A DNA stretch of 14,526 nucleotides from UBA11795 sp964652755 (GTDB taxonomy: Bacteria; Chloroflexota; Dehalococcoidia; Lucifugimonadales; UBA826): assembly GCA_964652755.1 (NCBI GenBank), contig CAZZBP010000056.1, forward strand, positions 1-14,526, read 5' to 3'. This document shows, in pieces, positions 1 through 7,371 of the stretch. Position numbers and translations under genes: made by a program. Below the pieces are notes generated by a model. That model was not told where the DNA came from. It was given only the letters and a program-made list of their open reading frames with translations, and did not search any database. The stretch's first letter is position 1, and every line of letters starts with the position of its first letter.

Positions 1-126
1 ATGGTGAGCAAGGGAGCAACGAGTGTGAACCCTCCTGCAGAAGTATCTCCAGATTCATTTGTTTGCTACTGGAAGAACCCTGATAGGAATTGTATTGAGT
101 TTATAGAAAGTGAGAATTCAGACTAA
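1..126 (+). CDS. VOC/glyoxalase-superfamily protein, C-terminal fragment
   Basis: This open frame enters from the left edge and ends at a TAA (124-126), giving 41 visible residues. The tail contains a CYWKNPDRNCIEFIES stretch. It matches the terminal beta-strand signature of vicinal oxygen chelate (VOC) proteins, usually of the form Y-x-x-D-P-D-G-N-x-I-E-x-x, in which the Glu is a metal ligand in many members. Here the usual Gly of DPDGN is Arg. VOC domains are about 120-150 residues, so the ATG at base 1 is probably an internal Met and most of the gene lies upstream. The family covers glyoxalases, ring-cleaving dioxygenases and resistance proteins, so no substrate can be named. It converges on the next gene with a gap of only 7 bp. 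Confidence 0.6.
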   Translation: MVSKGATSVNPPAEVSPDSFVCYWKNPDRNCIEFIESENSD

Positions 127-133
127 ATTTTCT

Positions 134-958
134 TCAAGCGATAAGTTGATGCGGATTTTTGTTAACGAGTACTGAAACTTCATCGGCTGACATACCGGAT
201 TCAAGCATAATCGCTATAGCCATTCTCATACCCTCCGCAGGAGGAGGATTCACCCATTGCCCGAAGTCGGTAGTGATAATGCAACGCTCAATTCCGTGCT
301 GTCTGATTTTCTCCGCCATCTCCGATGGAGACATATAACCTTTAGACGGCATGCACGATAGGAAGGTGTATTCCAAATAAGCACCTAATGATGCAATTTC
401 TACGATCTCATCATCCGTTGTATTTGCATGAGGATGAGTTGCAATCATCCTTGTCACGCCACGTGCCTTCGCCTCCTTAAACAGGGCTATAGTTTCATTA
501 GGAGAAATATGACCGGATGCGAGAACCATTTCGTGACTACAGACTAATTCAATCACTTCTATAGTTTCTTGGAGAAGCTTTCCACGGTCATCTGTAACAC
601 GGAGACCCTGCCCTCCGTCATGCGTTTTATCCCAATAATTGGCCGTATGTGTCGGCATCCAAACAACTTTGGCTCCTAGCTTCGCAGATGCTCTAACAGC
701 ATCAGGATTGATCCCTCCAATGGATTTGTTTAAAGCTATTGCACCCAGTACTTTAAGACCGGGATACATACGGTTAAGCACGTAAGCAAGTGGAGATGTA
801 GGATAGTCATGGGCCTTGAGCACGAATCCAGACATTTCGGATTCATATGCAGCTCGTGCTGTTTCTAAAGCATCCATTCTTCGTTCTGTTGTGTCGGGGG
901 AAGCATGGACGTGTAGGTCAAAGGATCCCTTCAGGATGTCATTAATCTCAGAGTTCAA
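134..958 (-). CDS. DUF6282 family amidohydrolase-like metal-dependent protein
   Basis: The 274-residue product resembles the DUF6282 family, a branch of the amidohydrolase/PHP-like TIM-barrel hydrolases. Visible ligand-like residues are the HxH pair H16/H18 in DLHVHASPD, K48 and H50 in VLKAHDY, H150 in ASGHIS, H175/H177 in ATHPHAN, and D231 in TTDFGQW. This is the order expected for a mono- or binuclear metal hydrolase. There is no signal peptide, so it is probably cytoplasmic. The start is TTG at 958: a GGAAGG ribosome-binding site lies 5 bases upstream, no better in-frame start exists, and the frame opens directly into the HxH motif. It overlaps the 3' end of the upstream HAD gene by 11 bp, so translation is probably coupled. 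The substrate is unknown; the family assignment is from recall of the motif pattern, while the metal-site reading is direct. Confidence 0.75.
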   Translation of the reverse strand: MNSEINDILKGSFDLHVHASPDTTERRMDALETARAAYESEMSGFVLKAHDYPTSPLAYVLNRMYPGLKVLGAIALNKSIGGINPDAVRASAKLGAKVVWMPTHTANYWDKTHDGGQGLRVTDDRGKLLQETIEVIELVCSHEMVLASGHISPNETIALFKEAKARGVTRMIATHPHANTTDDEIVEIASLGAYLEYTFLSCMPSKGYMSPSEMAEKIRQHGIERCIITTDFGQWVNPPPAEGMRMAIAIMLESGMSADEVSVLVNKNPHQLIA

Positions 959-1616
959 ATTTTCCTTCCATGATCCCGTTTAGAATGCTGGGTAACTCAA
1001 TCATGTCTTCGAAGGTGATTGCCCCAAGGTTTTTGAAATTATTTACGTCACCGCAAGGTGTGTACGCCAGTACCGTCATCCCTGCAGAAACACCAGATCG
1101 TACGCCAGGTAAAGCGTCTTCTACAACCACGCAGGAATATGATTTTGACCCCATTTTTTCGCAGGCATATAGGAAAAGGTCTGGTGCAGGCTTACCTTTT
1201 TCAACATCATCTGCACTGAAAATATGGTTTTCGAACCGAGTAAGCAATCCTGTGATTTCTAACGCTTTCTGTATTTTCATATGTGGTCCGCTGGATGCGA
1301 CACAAGTTTTTAAAGCTATTTGATCTAGGGATGATTCTATACCGGATATCGGCTTCAGTTCGGCTTCAAATGCTTGATACATACGCTTTGTGTAAATTTC
1401 ATAGAGATCTTGAGGTGGGCTTTTTCCTAGACGCTCCTGGATTGTTAAGAAATTATCCTTCCACGATTTCCCCAAAAATAATTGTAAGGATTGTTCAAAG
1501 GTTGTAGGAAGCCCAATTTCAGTTAACAAGTCGGCGAGCACTCGATTTGATATCGGTTCACTATCAACTAGAACACCATCACAGTCAAAGATCACAAGAT
1601 CGGGTAGATTGCGCAT
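948..1616 (-). CDS. HAD-superfamily (subclass IA) phosphatase/phosphoglucomutase-like protein
   Basis: This 222-residue protein has all four HAD motifs. Motif I is DCDGVLVDSE, with nucleophile D11 and acid/base D13. Motif II is the Ser in VASSG (S108). Motif III is K142 in KGKPAPD. Motif IV is E166-D167 in VVVEDALPGV. A four-helix-type cap lies between motifs I and II (about residues 20-95), placing it in subfamily IA with beta-phosphoglucomutase, phosphoglycolate phosphatase and GS1-like phosphatases. The motifs do not separate a mutase from a phosphatase, and the substrate cannot be named. The start is ATG 1616, ten residues before the catalytic Asp as usual, although the ribosome-binding site is weak (AGAGA directly upstream). 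It is the first gene of an operon with the DUF6282 gene and has a convincing promoter at 1688-1716. Confidence 0.85.
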   Translation of the reverse strand: MRNLPDLVIFDCDGVLVDSEPISNRVLADLLTEIGLPTTFEQSLQLFLGKSWKDNFLTIQERLGKSPPQDLYEIYTKRMYQAFEAELKPISGIESSLDQIALKTCVASSGPHMKIQKALEITGLLTRFENHIFSADDVEKGKPAPDLFLYACEKMGSKSYSCVVVEDALPGVRSGVSAGMTVLAYTPCGDVNNFKNLGAITFEDMIELPSILNGIMEGKFEL

Positions 1617-1687
1617 TCTCTAGTAAACGTCTCGGGTATAGGTAAATATCAATCTAAGGGTTGTAGGGTTGTGTTGAATTGAACAAA

Positions 1688-1716
1688 AGTCTAGAAACAG
1701 AGTTTAAAAGTGTCAA
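1688..1716 (-). promoter_or_regulatory. Sigma70-type promoter for the HAD-DUF6282 operon
   Basis: Read on the minus strand, TTGACA (1711-1716, perfect -35) is followed by a 17-bp spacer and TAGACT (1688-1693, 4 of 6 matches to the -10 consensus). Transcription would start near 1681, giving a leader of about 65 nt before the HAD start codon. Location and orientation match a divergent intergenic region. This is a prediction from sequence only. Confidence 0.6.
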
Positions 1717-1725
1717 CAGAGTTGA
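1713..1725. repeat. Short inverted repeat overlapping the -35 box of the HAD promoter
   Basis: TCAAC-AGA-GTTGA is a perfect 5-bp inverted repeat with a 3-bp centre. It overlaps the -35 hexamer (1711-1716) of the minus-strand promoter, so it could be an operator. Repeats this short occur by chance, so the evidence is weak. Confidence 0.25.
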
Positions 1726-1836
1726 GTAGGCAAAGTTATCTTGTTATGAATTATTGCCTTCTATAAACTTGATGGTTGCCTTAACTTGTGTGTAGATTCT
1801 GCAATCATAGTTTATACCGACTAGATATTATGAAAG

Positions 1837-1865
1837 TTGACATGAGGCGAATCAATATTTAGTAT
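1837..1865 (+). promoter_or_regulatory. Sigma70-type promoter for hspR-grpE-dnaK
   Basis: TTGACA (1837-1842, perfect -35), a 17-bp spacer and TAGTAT (1860-1865, a -10 with 4 of 6 matches) precede the heat-shock operon. The expected start point is near 1872, leaving a leader of about 57 nt. Neither a CIRCE element nor a recognisable HAIR element (the usual HspR operator) is visible around it. A short dyad, ACCA-GT-TGGT (1873-1882), sits at the expected start point and is the only operator-like feature I see there. Confidence 0.6.
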
Positions 1866-1928
1866 CGATGTTACCAGTTGGTTGGTCTTTTCTTGTCATT
1901 TATCAAATGAATCTTGTGTAGGACTTTT

Positions 1929-2396
1929 ATGACAAATAGGAATGTTCGTGGCATTGGCCAGGTTGATAATGTAACGACGAGAAGGATTATCCGGCTAGGT
2001 ATGAGTATTGATAGGCCCTCCGTTGCTCGTGCCAGACAACGGCTTTCTGGTATCCCAGATGATGGGTTATACGTAATTAGTGTTGCTGCCAGGCTGTTAG
2101 AAATGCATCCACAGACACTCAGAAAGTACGAGAGAGCTGGGCTTGTTCGTCCGTCTAGGACGGTAGGGATGTTGAGACTATATTCCGAGGAGGACATTAT
2201 AAGGTTGAGGCTGATAAAGCATCTTGTAGGGGATCTGGGTTTGAATATAGCGGGAGTCGAACTAGCTTTGGGGATGTTCAACCAAATGCTCAAGATGAAA
2301 TCTGAGCTTAGCCGAAGTGAGAAAAATGACTTGAAAGATCATATTGAGACCTGTGTGGACGAAATGTTCGCGGTTCTCAGAGTGAGGCCGTCCTGA
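1929..2396 (+). CDS. hspR: HspR-like MerR-family heat-shock repressor
   Basis: The protein is predicted to be a DNA-binding repressor that senses free DnaK and represses its own heat-shock operon. A MerR-type winged helix-turn-helix spans about residues 47-115. It includes YVISVAARLLEMHPQTLRKY, the wing AGLVRPSRT and the RLYSEEDI-RL segment, followed by NIAGVELAL. This closely follows the HspR pattern. A predicted helical tail follows. The start at ATG 1929 is chosen because TAGGA lies 5 bases upstream; it gives 155 residues with an N-terminal extension of about 45 residues, longer than usual for HspR. A later ATG at 2001 would give a more typical length but has a poorly spaced ribosome-binding site, so the true start is open. 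Being first in the operon, 48 bp before grpE, supports autoregulation. In actinobacteria hspR usually comes last, after dnaJ. Confidence 0.85.
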   Translation: MTNRNVRGIGQVDNVTTRRIIRLGMSIDRPSVARARQRLSGIPDDGLYVISVAARLLEMHPQTLRKYERAGLVRPSRTVGMLRLYSEEDIIRLRLIKHLVGDLGLNIAGVELALGMFNQMLKMKSELSRSEKNDLKDHIETCVDEMFAVLRVRPS

Positions 2397-2444
2397 CTTA
2401 TTACCACTTTATAAGTGATTAAACGGATCAATGGAGCATGATAA

Positions 2445-3131
2445 TTGGCTAAAGATAAAGAGGAAAAACCCAGCGAGGAAGATTCGGATGATCTTGATAA
2501 TAAATCTGAAGAATCTTCTGAGTCTGATAAAGGTACAGAACGATCGAGCCAGGTGGAACTTTCACAGGAAAATCTTGAAGAGACCCTGCGTGAGAAAGAA
2601 CAGTTTAGATCCATGGCGCAAAGAGCACAGGCAGATCTTGTAAATTACAGGAACCGTGCCGCCCAAGAACTTGAGGAGGCTCGCAGAACTTCACGGTTTG
2701 GCATTTTGACAAGATTCTTAAATGTCATCGATGACTTATCAAGGGCCCTAGAAAGTCTCCCTGAGGGTGCAGACGATAGTTGGACAGAAGGACTCTCTCT
2801 CGTTCTAAGGAATCTAGAAAAGACGTTCGAGTCAGAAGGAATAAGCAAAATAGATTCCTTAGGATTCGAGTTCGATCCTTATCTGCATGAAGCTTTAATG
2901 TATGAACAGACGGATGACTCTAAGGAGGGGACAGTCGTTAACGTGATTCAAGAAGGCTATAAGATTGGCGACCGAATACTGAGGCCTGCCCGTGTCGTCG
3001 TCGCCCAGAAACCCGAGGCACCTGATGAAGCAACAGAAGGAATTGTAAATGATGACAGCTGTTCTTCTGATGGGTCGTCAGAAAAACCATTAGAACAAAC
3101 ACAACATTCGACAAAAGAGGAGGAAAACTAA
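2445..3131 (+). CDS. grpE: GrpE nucleotide-exchange factor
   Basis: GrpE acts as a dimer in the cytoplasm to release ADP from DnaK and so resets the chaperone cycle. The 228-residue product has a highly acidic, Ser/Glu-rich N-terminal tail (about residues 1-45). A long coiled-coil helix follows (about 46-110, containing AQRAQADLVNYRNRAAQE). The C-terminal beta domain carries the GrpE signature: FDPYLHEAL, then GTVVNVIQEGYKIGDRILRP and ARVVVAQ. An extra acidic, low-complexity tail of roughly 40 residues follows the usual family end. Translation starts at TTG 2445: the codon just upstream (2442-2444) is an in-frame stop, GGAG lies 8 bases before the TTG, and the next Met is inside the coiled coil. 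Its stop codon overlaps the dnaK start by one base (TAATG), indicating coupled translation. Confidence 0.95.
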   Translation: MAKDKEEKPSEEDSDDLDNKSEESSESDKGTERSSQVELSQENLEETLREKEQFRSMAQRAQADLVNYRNRAAQELEEARRTSRFGILTRFLNVIDDLSRALESLPEGADDSWTEGLSLVLRNLEKTFESEGISKIDSLGFEFDPYLHEALMYEQTDDSKEGTVVNVIQEGYKIGDRILRPARVVVAQKPEAPDEATEGIVNDDSCSSDGSSEKPLEQTQHSTKEEEN

Positions 3132-5041
3132 TGCCGAAGATTCTCGGTATAGATCTGGGCACGACCAATTCGTGTATGGCAGTTATTGAAGGAGGGGAGC
3201 CCAGGGTGATAGAAAATGCTGAAGGGACAAGAACCACCCCATCGGTTGTTGGTATCAATCCTAGGTCTGACGAGAGATACGTTGGTACAACCGCTAAAAG
3301 ACAGGCAGTAACCAATCCTGATAACACAGTTTTTTCCGCAAAGCGTTTTATGGGTATGAAGTTTGATGATGAATCCGTCGAAAGGAACACCTCGTTAGTT
3401 CCCTACAAAGTTGTTGAGCATAACAACGGTGATGCGCATATGGAGATGGGAGGTAAAACATATGCACCTCCGGAAGTATCAGCGATGGTTTTACAGAAGT
3501 TAAAACAAGACGCGGAATCGAAGCTGGGGGAGGAGATCACGCAGGCAGTAATAACCGTTCCAGCTTATTTCAATGATAGCCAACGGAATGCCACAAGAGA
3601 TGCGGGAAAAATCGCTGGTCTTGAAGTACTCCGAATTATTAATGAGCCAACCGCTGCAGCCCTCGCCTACGGTCTGGAGGATGACAAAGACCAGACAATA
3701 GCGGTGTTTGATCTTGGGGGAGGTACTTTCGATATTACAATTCTTCAGATGGGGGACGGTGTTTTTGAGGTGAAGGCCACGAATGGTGATACTCATTTAG
3801 GTGGAGATGATTTCGATCAGGCGATAATCGACTGGATATGTGATAAATTCAAGCAGGATCAAGGGATAGATCTCAAAAGCGACAGGATGGCACTTCAAAG
3901 GCTGCGAGAGTCAGCAGAGAGGGCGAAGATAGAGCTTTCTACTCTAATGCAGACTGAGATAAATTTGCCATTCTTCACTGCAGACGCTTCAGGTCCAAAG
4001 CACCTCGTAGAAACGCTTCAACGTTCCACCATGGAACAACTTGTGGACGATTTGGTAAAGAAAGCTATCGTACCCTGCAAGAAAGCCGTGGAGGACGCTG
4101 GAGTTTCAAAAGGGGAAATAGCGGAAATAATCCTCGTAGGTGGTATGACCCGTATGCCAGCAGTACAACAGGCTGTCGAGGAATATTTCGGCAAAGAGTC
4201 GCATCAAGGAGTCAACCCGGACGAGGTTGTTGCCGTGGGCGCCGCCATTCAAGCAGGAGTTCTCCAAGGAGATGTGCAAGACATTCTCCTACTGGACGTA
4301 ACTCCTCTCACCCTTGGCATAGAGACTTTAGGATCAGTCACGACTGCGTTGATTTCCAGGAATACAACCATACCGACTTCAAAGAGTGAGACATTCACCA
4401 CGGCATCCGATAACCAGCCTTCCGTCGAAGTACATGTACTTCAAGGGGAGAGATCGATGTCATCTGAGAATAAAACAATCGGTAGATTTAACTTGGATGG
4501 CATCCTTCCAGCTGCCCGTGGTATTCCTCAGATCGAAGTGACTTTTGATATAGATGCTAACGGCATATTAAATGTTTCCGCTCAAGATAAGGGTACAGGT
4601 AAAGAGCAAAGTATAACGATTACGGCTAGTTCGGGTCTCTCCCAAGATGAGATTGACAGAATGGTTGATGAGGCGGAGCAGAATGCGGAGGAAGATAGCA
4701 AGAAACGACAAGAAGTCGAAGTTCGAAATAATGCGGAGACCGCGATGTACGCCGCCGAAAAAATGCTCAAAGAGAACGAAGAGCATGTTTCTGAGGAACT
4801 AAAATCAGAGGTAGAAGAGAAAATTCAGATTTTAAAGACGGTTTTGGAAGAAGGTGAAGTTACTTCGATAGAGAACGCTCTGCAACAATTGCAGGAATCT
4901 GTTCAAAAGGTTGGCCAGGAAGTTTATAGCAAGACGGGCAATGTACCGGGTGGCCAAGATGGGGAAGCACCGACCGATCCTGAGAGTGGCGACGGTCAAG
5001 ACCCTGACAACACTGTGGAAGGAGAGTTTAGAGAGGTCTAA
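3131..5041 (+). CDS. dnaK: Chaperone DnaK (Hsp70)
   Basis: DnaK is the ATP-driven Hsp70 that binds exposed hydrophobic segments of client proteins with a J-protein and GrpE. The 636-residue length is normal. The ATPase domain (about 1-380) begins GIDLGTTNSC and includes K71, NEPTAAALAYG near 171, the phosphate-binding DLGGGTFDITI near 194 (with T199, the usual autophosphorylation site) and ILVGGMTRMP near 335. The linker LLLDVTPLTLGIET follows, then the substrate-binding beta domain (to about 505, with HVLQGER and FDIDANGILNVSA) and a helical lid. A Gly/Asp-rich tail ends GEFREV, a variant of the usual acidic C-terminal motif. GAGGAGG lies about 8 bases before the ATG at 3131. No dnaJ follows; the next gene is on the other strand. 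Confidence 0.98.
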   Translation: MPKILGIDLGTTNSCMAVIEGGEPRVIENAEGTRTTPSVVGINPRSDERYVGTTAKRQAVTNPDNTVFSAKRFMGMKFDDESVERNTSLVPYKVVEHNNGDAHMEMGGKTYAPPEVSAMVLQKLKQDAESKLGEEITQAVITVPAYFNDSQRNATRDAGKIAGLEVLRIINEPTAAALAYGLEDDKDQTIAVFDLGGGTFDITILQMGDGVFEVKATNGDTHLGGDDFDQAIIDWICDKFKQDQGIDLKSDRMALQRLRESAERAKIELSTLMQTEINLPFFTADASGPKHLVETLQRSTMEQLVDDLVKKAIVPCKKAVEDAGVSKGEIAEIILVGGMTRMPAVQQAVEEYFGKESHQGVNPDEVVAVGAAIQAGVLQGDVQDILLLDVTPLTLGIETLGSVTTALISRNTTIPTSKSETFTTASDNQPSVEVHVLQGERSMSSENKTIGRFNLDGILPAARGIPQIEVTFDIDANGILNVSAQDKGTGKEQSITITASSGLSQDEIDRMVDEAEQNAEEDSKKRQEVEVRNNAETAMYAAEKMLKENEEHVSEELKSEVEEKIQILKTVLEEGEVTSIENALQQLQESVQKVGQEVYSKTGNVPGGQDGEAPTDPESGDGQDPDNTVEGEFREV

Positions 5042-5064
5042 CGCTCGTCTATAACCCCGCAACT

Positions 5065-5100
5065 ACTATGAAGGGGTACTAAAAGACGCCCCTTCATAGT
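5065..5100 (+). terminator. 12-bp hairpin between convergent dnaK and DUF3500 genes
   Basis: ACTATGAAGGGG (5065-5076) is the perfect reverse complement of CCCCTTCATAGT (5089-5100), with a 12-nt loop. It begins 23 bp after the dnaK stop and ends 23 bp before the DUF3500 stop, so it may end transcription from both sides. Neither strand shows a T-tract after the stem, so it is not a textbook intrinsic terminator. It could instead stabilise RNA 3' ends. Confidence 0.5.
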
Positions 5101-5123
5101 TGACTAGAACCTAGGCTGTACGC

Positions 5124-6110
5124 CTAAAGGACGTGATAAGCAAGTAAATGTTGTCTCATCACATCTTCGGCAAAGTCATTGTCGACATCTCTCCACACAG
5201 AGTGGATGTGGTTGGCACCATTTTGTCTGTTATCGAACTCAACCACAAAATTTCCGCCGTGTAGCCGGTAGTAGTGCTCCTTACCTAGCTCGGTCCCGCC
5301 GCCCCATGCAAAGAATACCTTCTCGATACCGAACTCATCGAGTTGCGCCATTTTTCGTTTTGCAAGCTCTTCTGGTACTTGGTTTATATATTCGGATATA
5401 AGTGAGGAGACGATACCTCTCTGGGTGTTATCCATCTTGGAGATAGGAAGTCCCTCCTCTCTAGGGAGACTCACTTTCGAGCTATTGTAGGTGATGATGT
5501 CATAGGGTGCTTCTCCATAGATCAGGGCCTTTTTACGCTGGCCGTTGTCGAGGCTATTAAGGAGATCAAATGCTATGTCTTCCCTGTCACCAAGAATTCG
5601 CAGGCCAGATTTGGGGCCACTTGGGACCTCAGCAGGATTTGCTCCAAAGAAAAATGGCGTCATGGAAATTACTTCACCATTCCAAACGCTGAAGTGCAAT
5701 GAGACATGATGCCCTTCGGTCCTCCATGACCATGGACTTTCTCCGCCCGGTTCACCAAAAACTGTGAAATAATAGAGTTCATCGTCTCGCTTAAAGGATT
5801 TGACGCCCCTCTCCTTTTCTAAAGGGCCCAGCACATTTTCGAGATCAATGATCTTACGCGCCTGACTGTAAGACCTATCAGTAAGCCCGGTCGACATAAG
5901 ATCAAACGCGAGTTCACGTTGCTTTTCATCCATATCACGAAGAGCTAGCCCATGCCGGTTCATTGGAGGGTAATACCAAAATAACCTTTCCCCATCGAGA
6001 TACTGGAAACATGCTTTTTGCTTCTGTTCCGCAGAGAGGCTCTTAAGGAAATTTGATCCCGATTCGTTCATTCTTTCAACTAATGTCAGTTTCGCCTGTG
6101 ATGTCGCCAT
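5124..6110 (-). CDS. DUF3500 domain-containing protein
   Basis: The 328-residue product matches DUF3500 along its length. It has an aromatic/Pro segment (RLFWYYPPMNRHG, about 43-54), then DELYYFTVFGEPG, PWSWRTEGHHVSLHF (126-140) and FFFGANPAEVPSGPKSGLR (153-171). The C-terminal block contains HYYRLHG (279-285) and FDNRQNGANHIHSVWRD (292-308). The many conserved His, Trp and Asp residues look like an active or metal site, but no reaction is established to my knowledge and I do not assign one. No signal peptide or membrane segment is seen. ATG 6110 is preceded by GGGAGG at 8-9 bases. It follows the NHL gene on the same strand after 98 bp, so the two may be co-transcribed and share a pathway. 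Confidence 0.85.
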   Translation of the reverse strand: MATSQAKLTLVERMNESGSNFLKSLSAEQKQKACFQYLDGERLFWYYPPMNRHGLALRDMDEKQRELAFDLMSTGLTDRSYSQARKIIDLENVLGPLEKERGVKSFKRDDELYYFTVFGEPGGESPWSWRTEGHHVSLHFSVWNGEVISMTPFFFGANPAEVPSGPKSGLRILGDREDIAFDLLNSLDNGQRKKALIYGEAPYDIITYNSSKVSLPREEGLPISKMDNTQRGIVSSLISEYINQVPEELAKRKMAQLDEFGIEKVFFAWGGGTELGKEHYYRLHGGNFVVEFDNRQNGANHIHSVWRDVDNDFAEDVMRQHLLAYHVL

Positions 6111-6208
6111 ATCTCTGCCTCCCTATTGGTACAAAGCACTTGCGTAATGTTTTGTTAGATCCAGTCCGTTGGTGCTAGGTTAGCATCAGGGATATACATT
6201 CGTCACAT

Positions 6209-7162
6209 TTATGGGAGTTTCCTGAGTTTTTGGAAGCTCCTCACTACATCAGGTGGTGTTGTATAGTGGCTCATATTGGTACGAGAAACCTCTGCAACAT
6301 ACATGTTCAATTTAGAATCTAAACACAAGCCGTGTGGGGCGACGAACTGTCCCGGTCCGAGTCCGTAACCCAGGTGTCCGATTCTCTCCAAAACTGTGCC
6401 GCTCTTATCCATCACGCTGATTCTGGGACCTATATTCGGCACAGACTGACTTATGGGGGTGCCGTATCCAAGTTCGGCAACGTAGACTCGTTCTTCATCA
6501 TCAATATAGATAGCACATGGCCTATGCACAGTTGCCCAAATAGATTCGAACTTACCGTGCCTGTCGAACACCTGCACTCGATGATTTTCCCGATCGCATA
6601 CGTATAGATATCCATCTCTGTCGGTGGCTATATTGTGAACTATATTAAACTCGCCCTCTCCTACACCTGGCCCACCCCAAGACTCGATTAGCTTGCCATC
6701 AGGTGAATACTTATGGATTCTGGAGTTGCCATAACCGTCGGTTATGAAAATATCTCCACTTTCTGGATCAGTTGCCGTGTGGGTACACCTATTGAAAGGC
6801 AATCCGCTGAAAGGTTGGCTTGGATTTCCAGCCGCTCCTATTGTCATTAATACCTTGCCCTCAAACGTGCATTGGCGAACAGTGTGGTCTCCATCATCGG
6901 AGCAATAAATTGTGTTGTCTGGACCGAGGCTCACTCCGTGTGGACGGGAAAAAATCCCTTCACCCCACGAGTCAAGAAAGTTACCGTTGCTGTCGAAAAC
7001 CATCATCGGATGATCTCCTCTGTTGAACACATAAACGTTATCTTTGGAGTCTGTTATAACTCCCGCAGTCTCCGGCCAAGAATACCCTTTGGGGAGGCTC
7101 TCCCAATCATCGACAAATTCGTATAAGAATTTCCCGCTGCCAACTTGCTCTCCTTTAGGCAT
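6209..7162 (-). CDS. NHL-repeat beta-propeller protein (peptidyl-alpha-hydroxyglycine lyase-like)
   Basis: This 317-residue protein consists almost wholly of NHL-type repeats. Examples are PHGVSLGPDNTIYCSDDGDHTVRQCTFEGKV, then THTATDPESGDIFITDGYGNSRIHKYSPDGK, then VHNIATDRDGYLYVCDRENHRVQVFDRHGK, and a last PHGLCLDSKLNMYVAEV. Five to six blades are expected, forming a propeller like the lyase domain of peptidylglycine amidating enzyme. Many bacterial relatives are annotated only as six-bladed propeller proteins. No N-terminal signal peptide is present, unlike many secreted NHL proteins, so a cytoplasmic place is likely. ATG 7162 follows GAGGAG by 8 bases. The C-terminus ends after residues typical of the last blade. 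Whether it is an enzyme or a binding scaffold cannot be told from sequence. DUF3500 follows on the same strand. Confidence 0.85.
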   Translation of the reverse strand: MPKGEQVGSGKFLYEFVDDWESLPKGYSWPETAGVITDSKDNVYVFNRGDHPMMVFDSNGNFLDSWGEGIFSRPHGVSLGPDNTIYCSDDGDHTVRQCTFEGKVLMTIGAAGNPSQPFSGLPFNRCTHTATDPESGDIFITDGYGNSRIHKYSPDGKLIESWGGPGVGEGEFNIVHNIATDRDGYLYVCDRENHRVQVFDRHGKFESIWATVHRPCAIYIDDEERVYVAELGYGTPISQSVPNIGPRISVMDKSGTVLERIGHLGYGLGPGQFVAPHGLCLDSKLNMYVAEVSRTNMSHYTTPPDVVRSFQKLRKLP

Positions 7163-7217
7163 AGTTGATACTCCTCAAATCATTGATATGTTCCTCAATC
7201 TCATCAACAACTTGGCG

Positions 7218-7245
7218 ATTATACAATGCTTTATGTTCTGTCGAA
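7218..7245 (-). promoter_or_regulatory. Possible promoter for the NHL-DUF3500 genes
   Basis: On the minus strand a perfect TATAAT (7218-7223) lies 16 bp after a poor -35 candidate, TTCGAC (7240-7245). The start point would fall near 7211, about 48 nt before the NHL ATG. The 10-mer CATTGTATAA containing this -10 occurs again at 7290-7299 on the same strand. The weak -35 suggests an activator or a chance match. Confidence 0.35.
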
Positions 7246-7371
7246 TAAGCCGGATATTGGAGGGTGGATACTTTGTGTAGTCAAGATAGTTATACAATGG
7301 AATTTAACTGAAAATAGAAAGATGTTAGGGACACAGTTTCTTCAAGAGATTACGCAAGCGGAGGTACATAC

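Noticed and set aside
1617..1928. CIRCE or HAIR operator upstream of hspR
   Set aside because: No TTAGCACTC/GAGTGCTAA pair and no CTTGAGT/ACTCAAG pair with 7-bp spacing could be found; GTTGAGT at 1721-1727 has no matching second half.
2405..2417. CACTT-TAT-AAGTG dyad between hspR and grpE
   Set aside because: Five-pair AT-rich stems of this size are common by chance, and no terminator T-tract follows.
2339..2614. 91-codon minus-strand frame, Ser-rich, opposite the start of grpE
   Set aside because: It is the reverse-strand reading of grpE's Glu/Ser-rich N-terminal codons and overlaps two well-supported genes.
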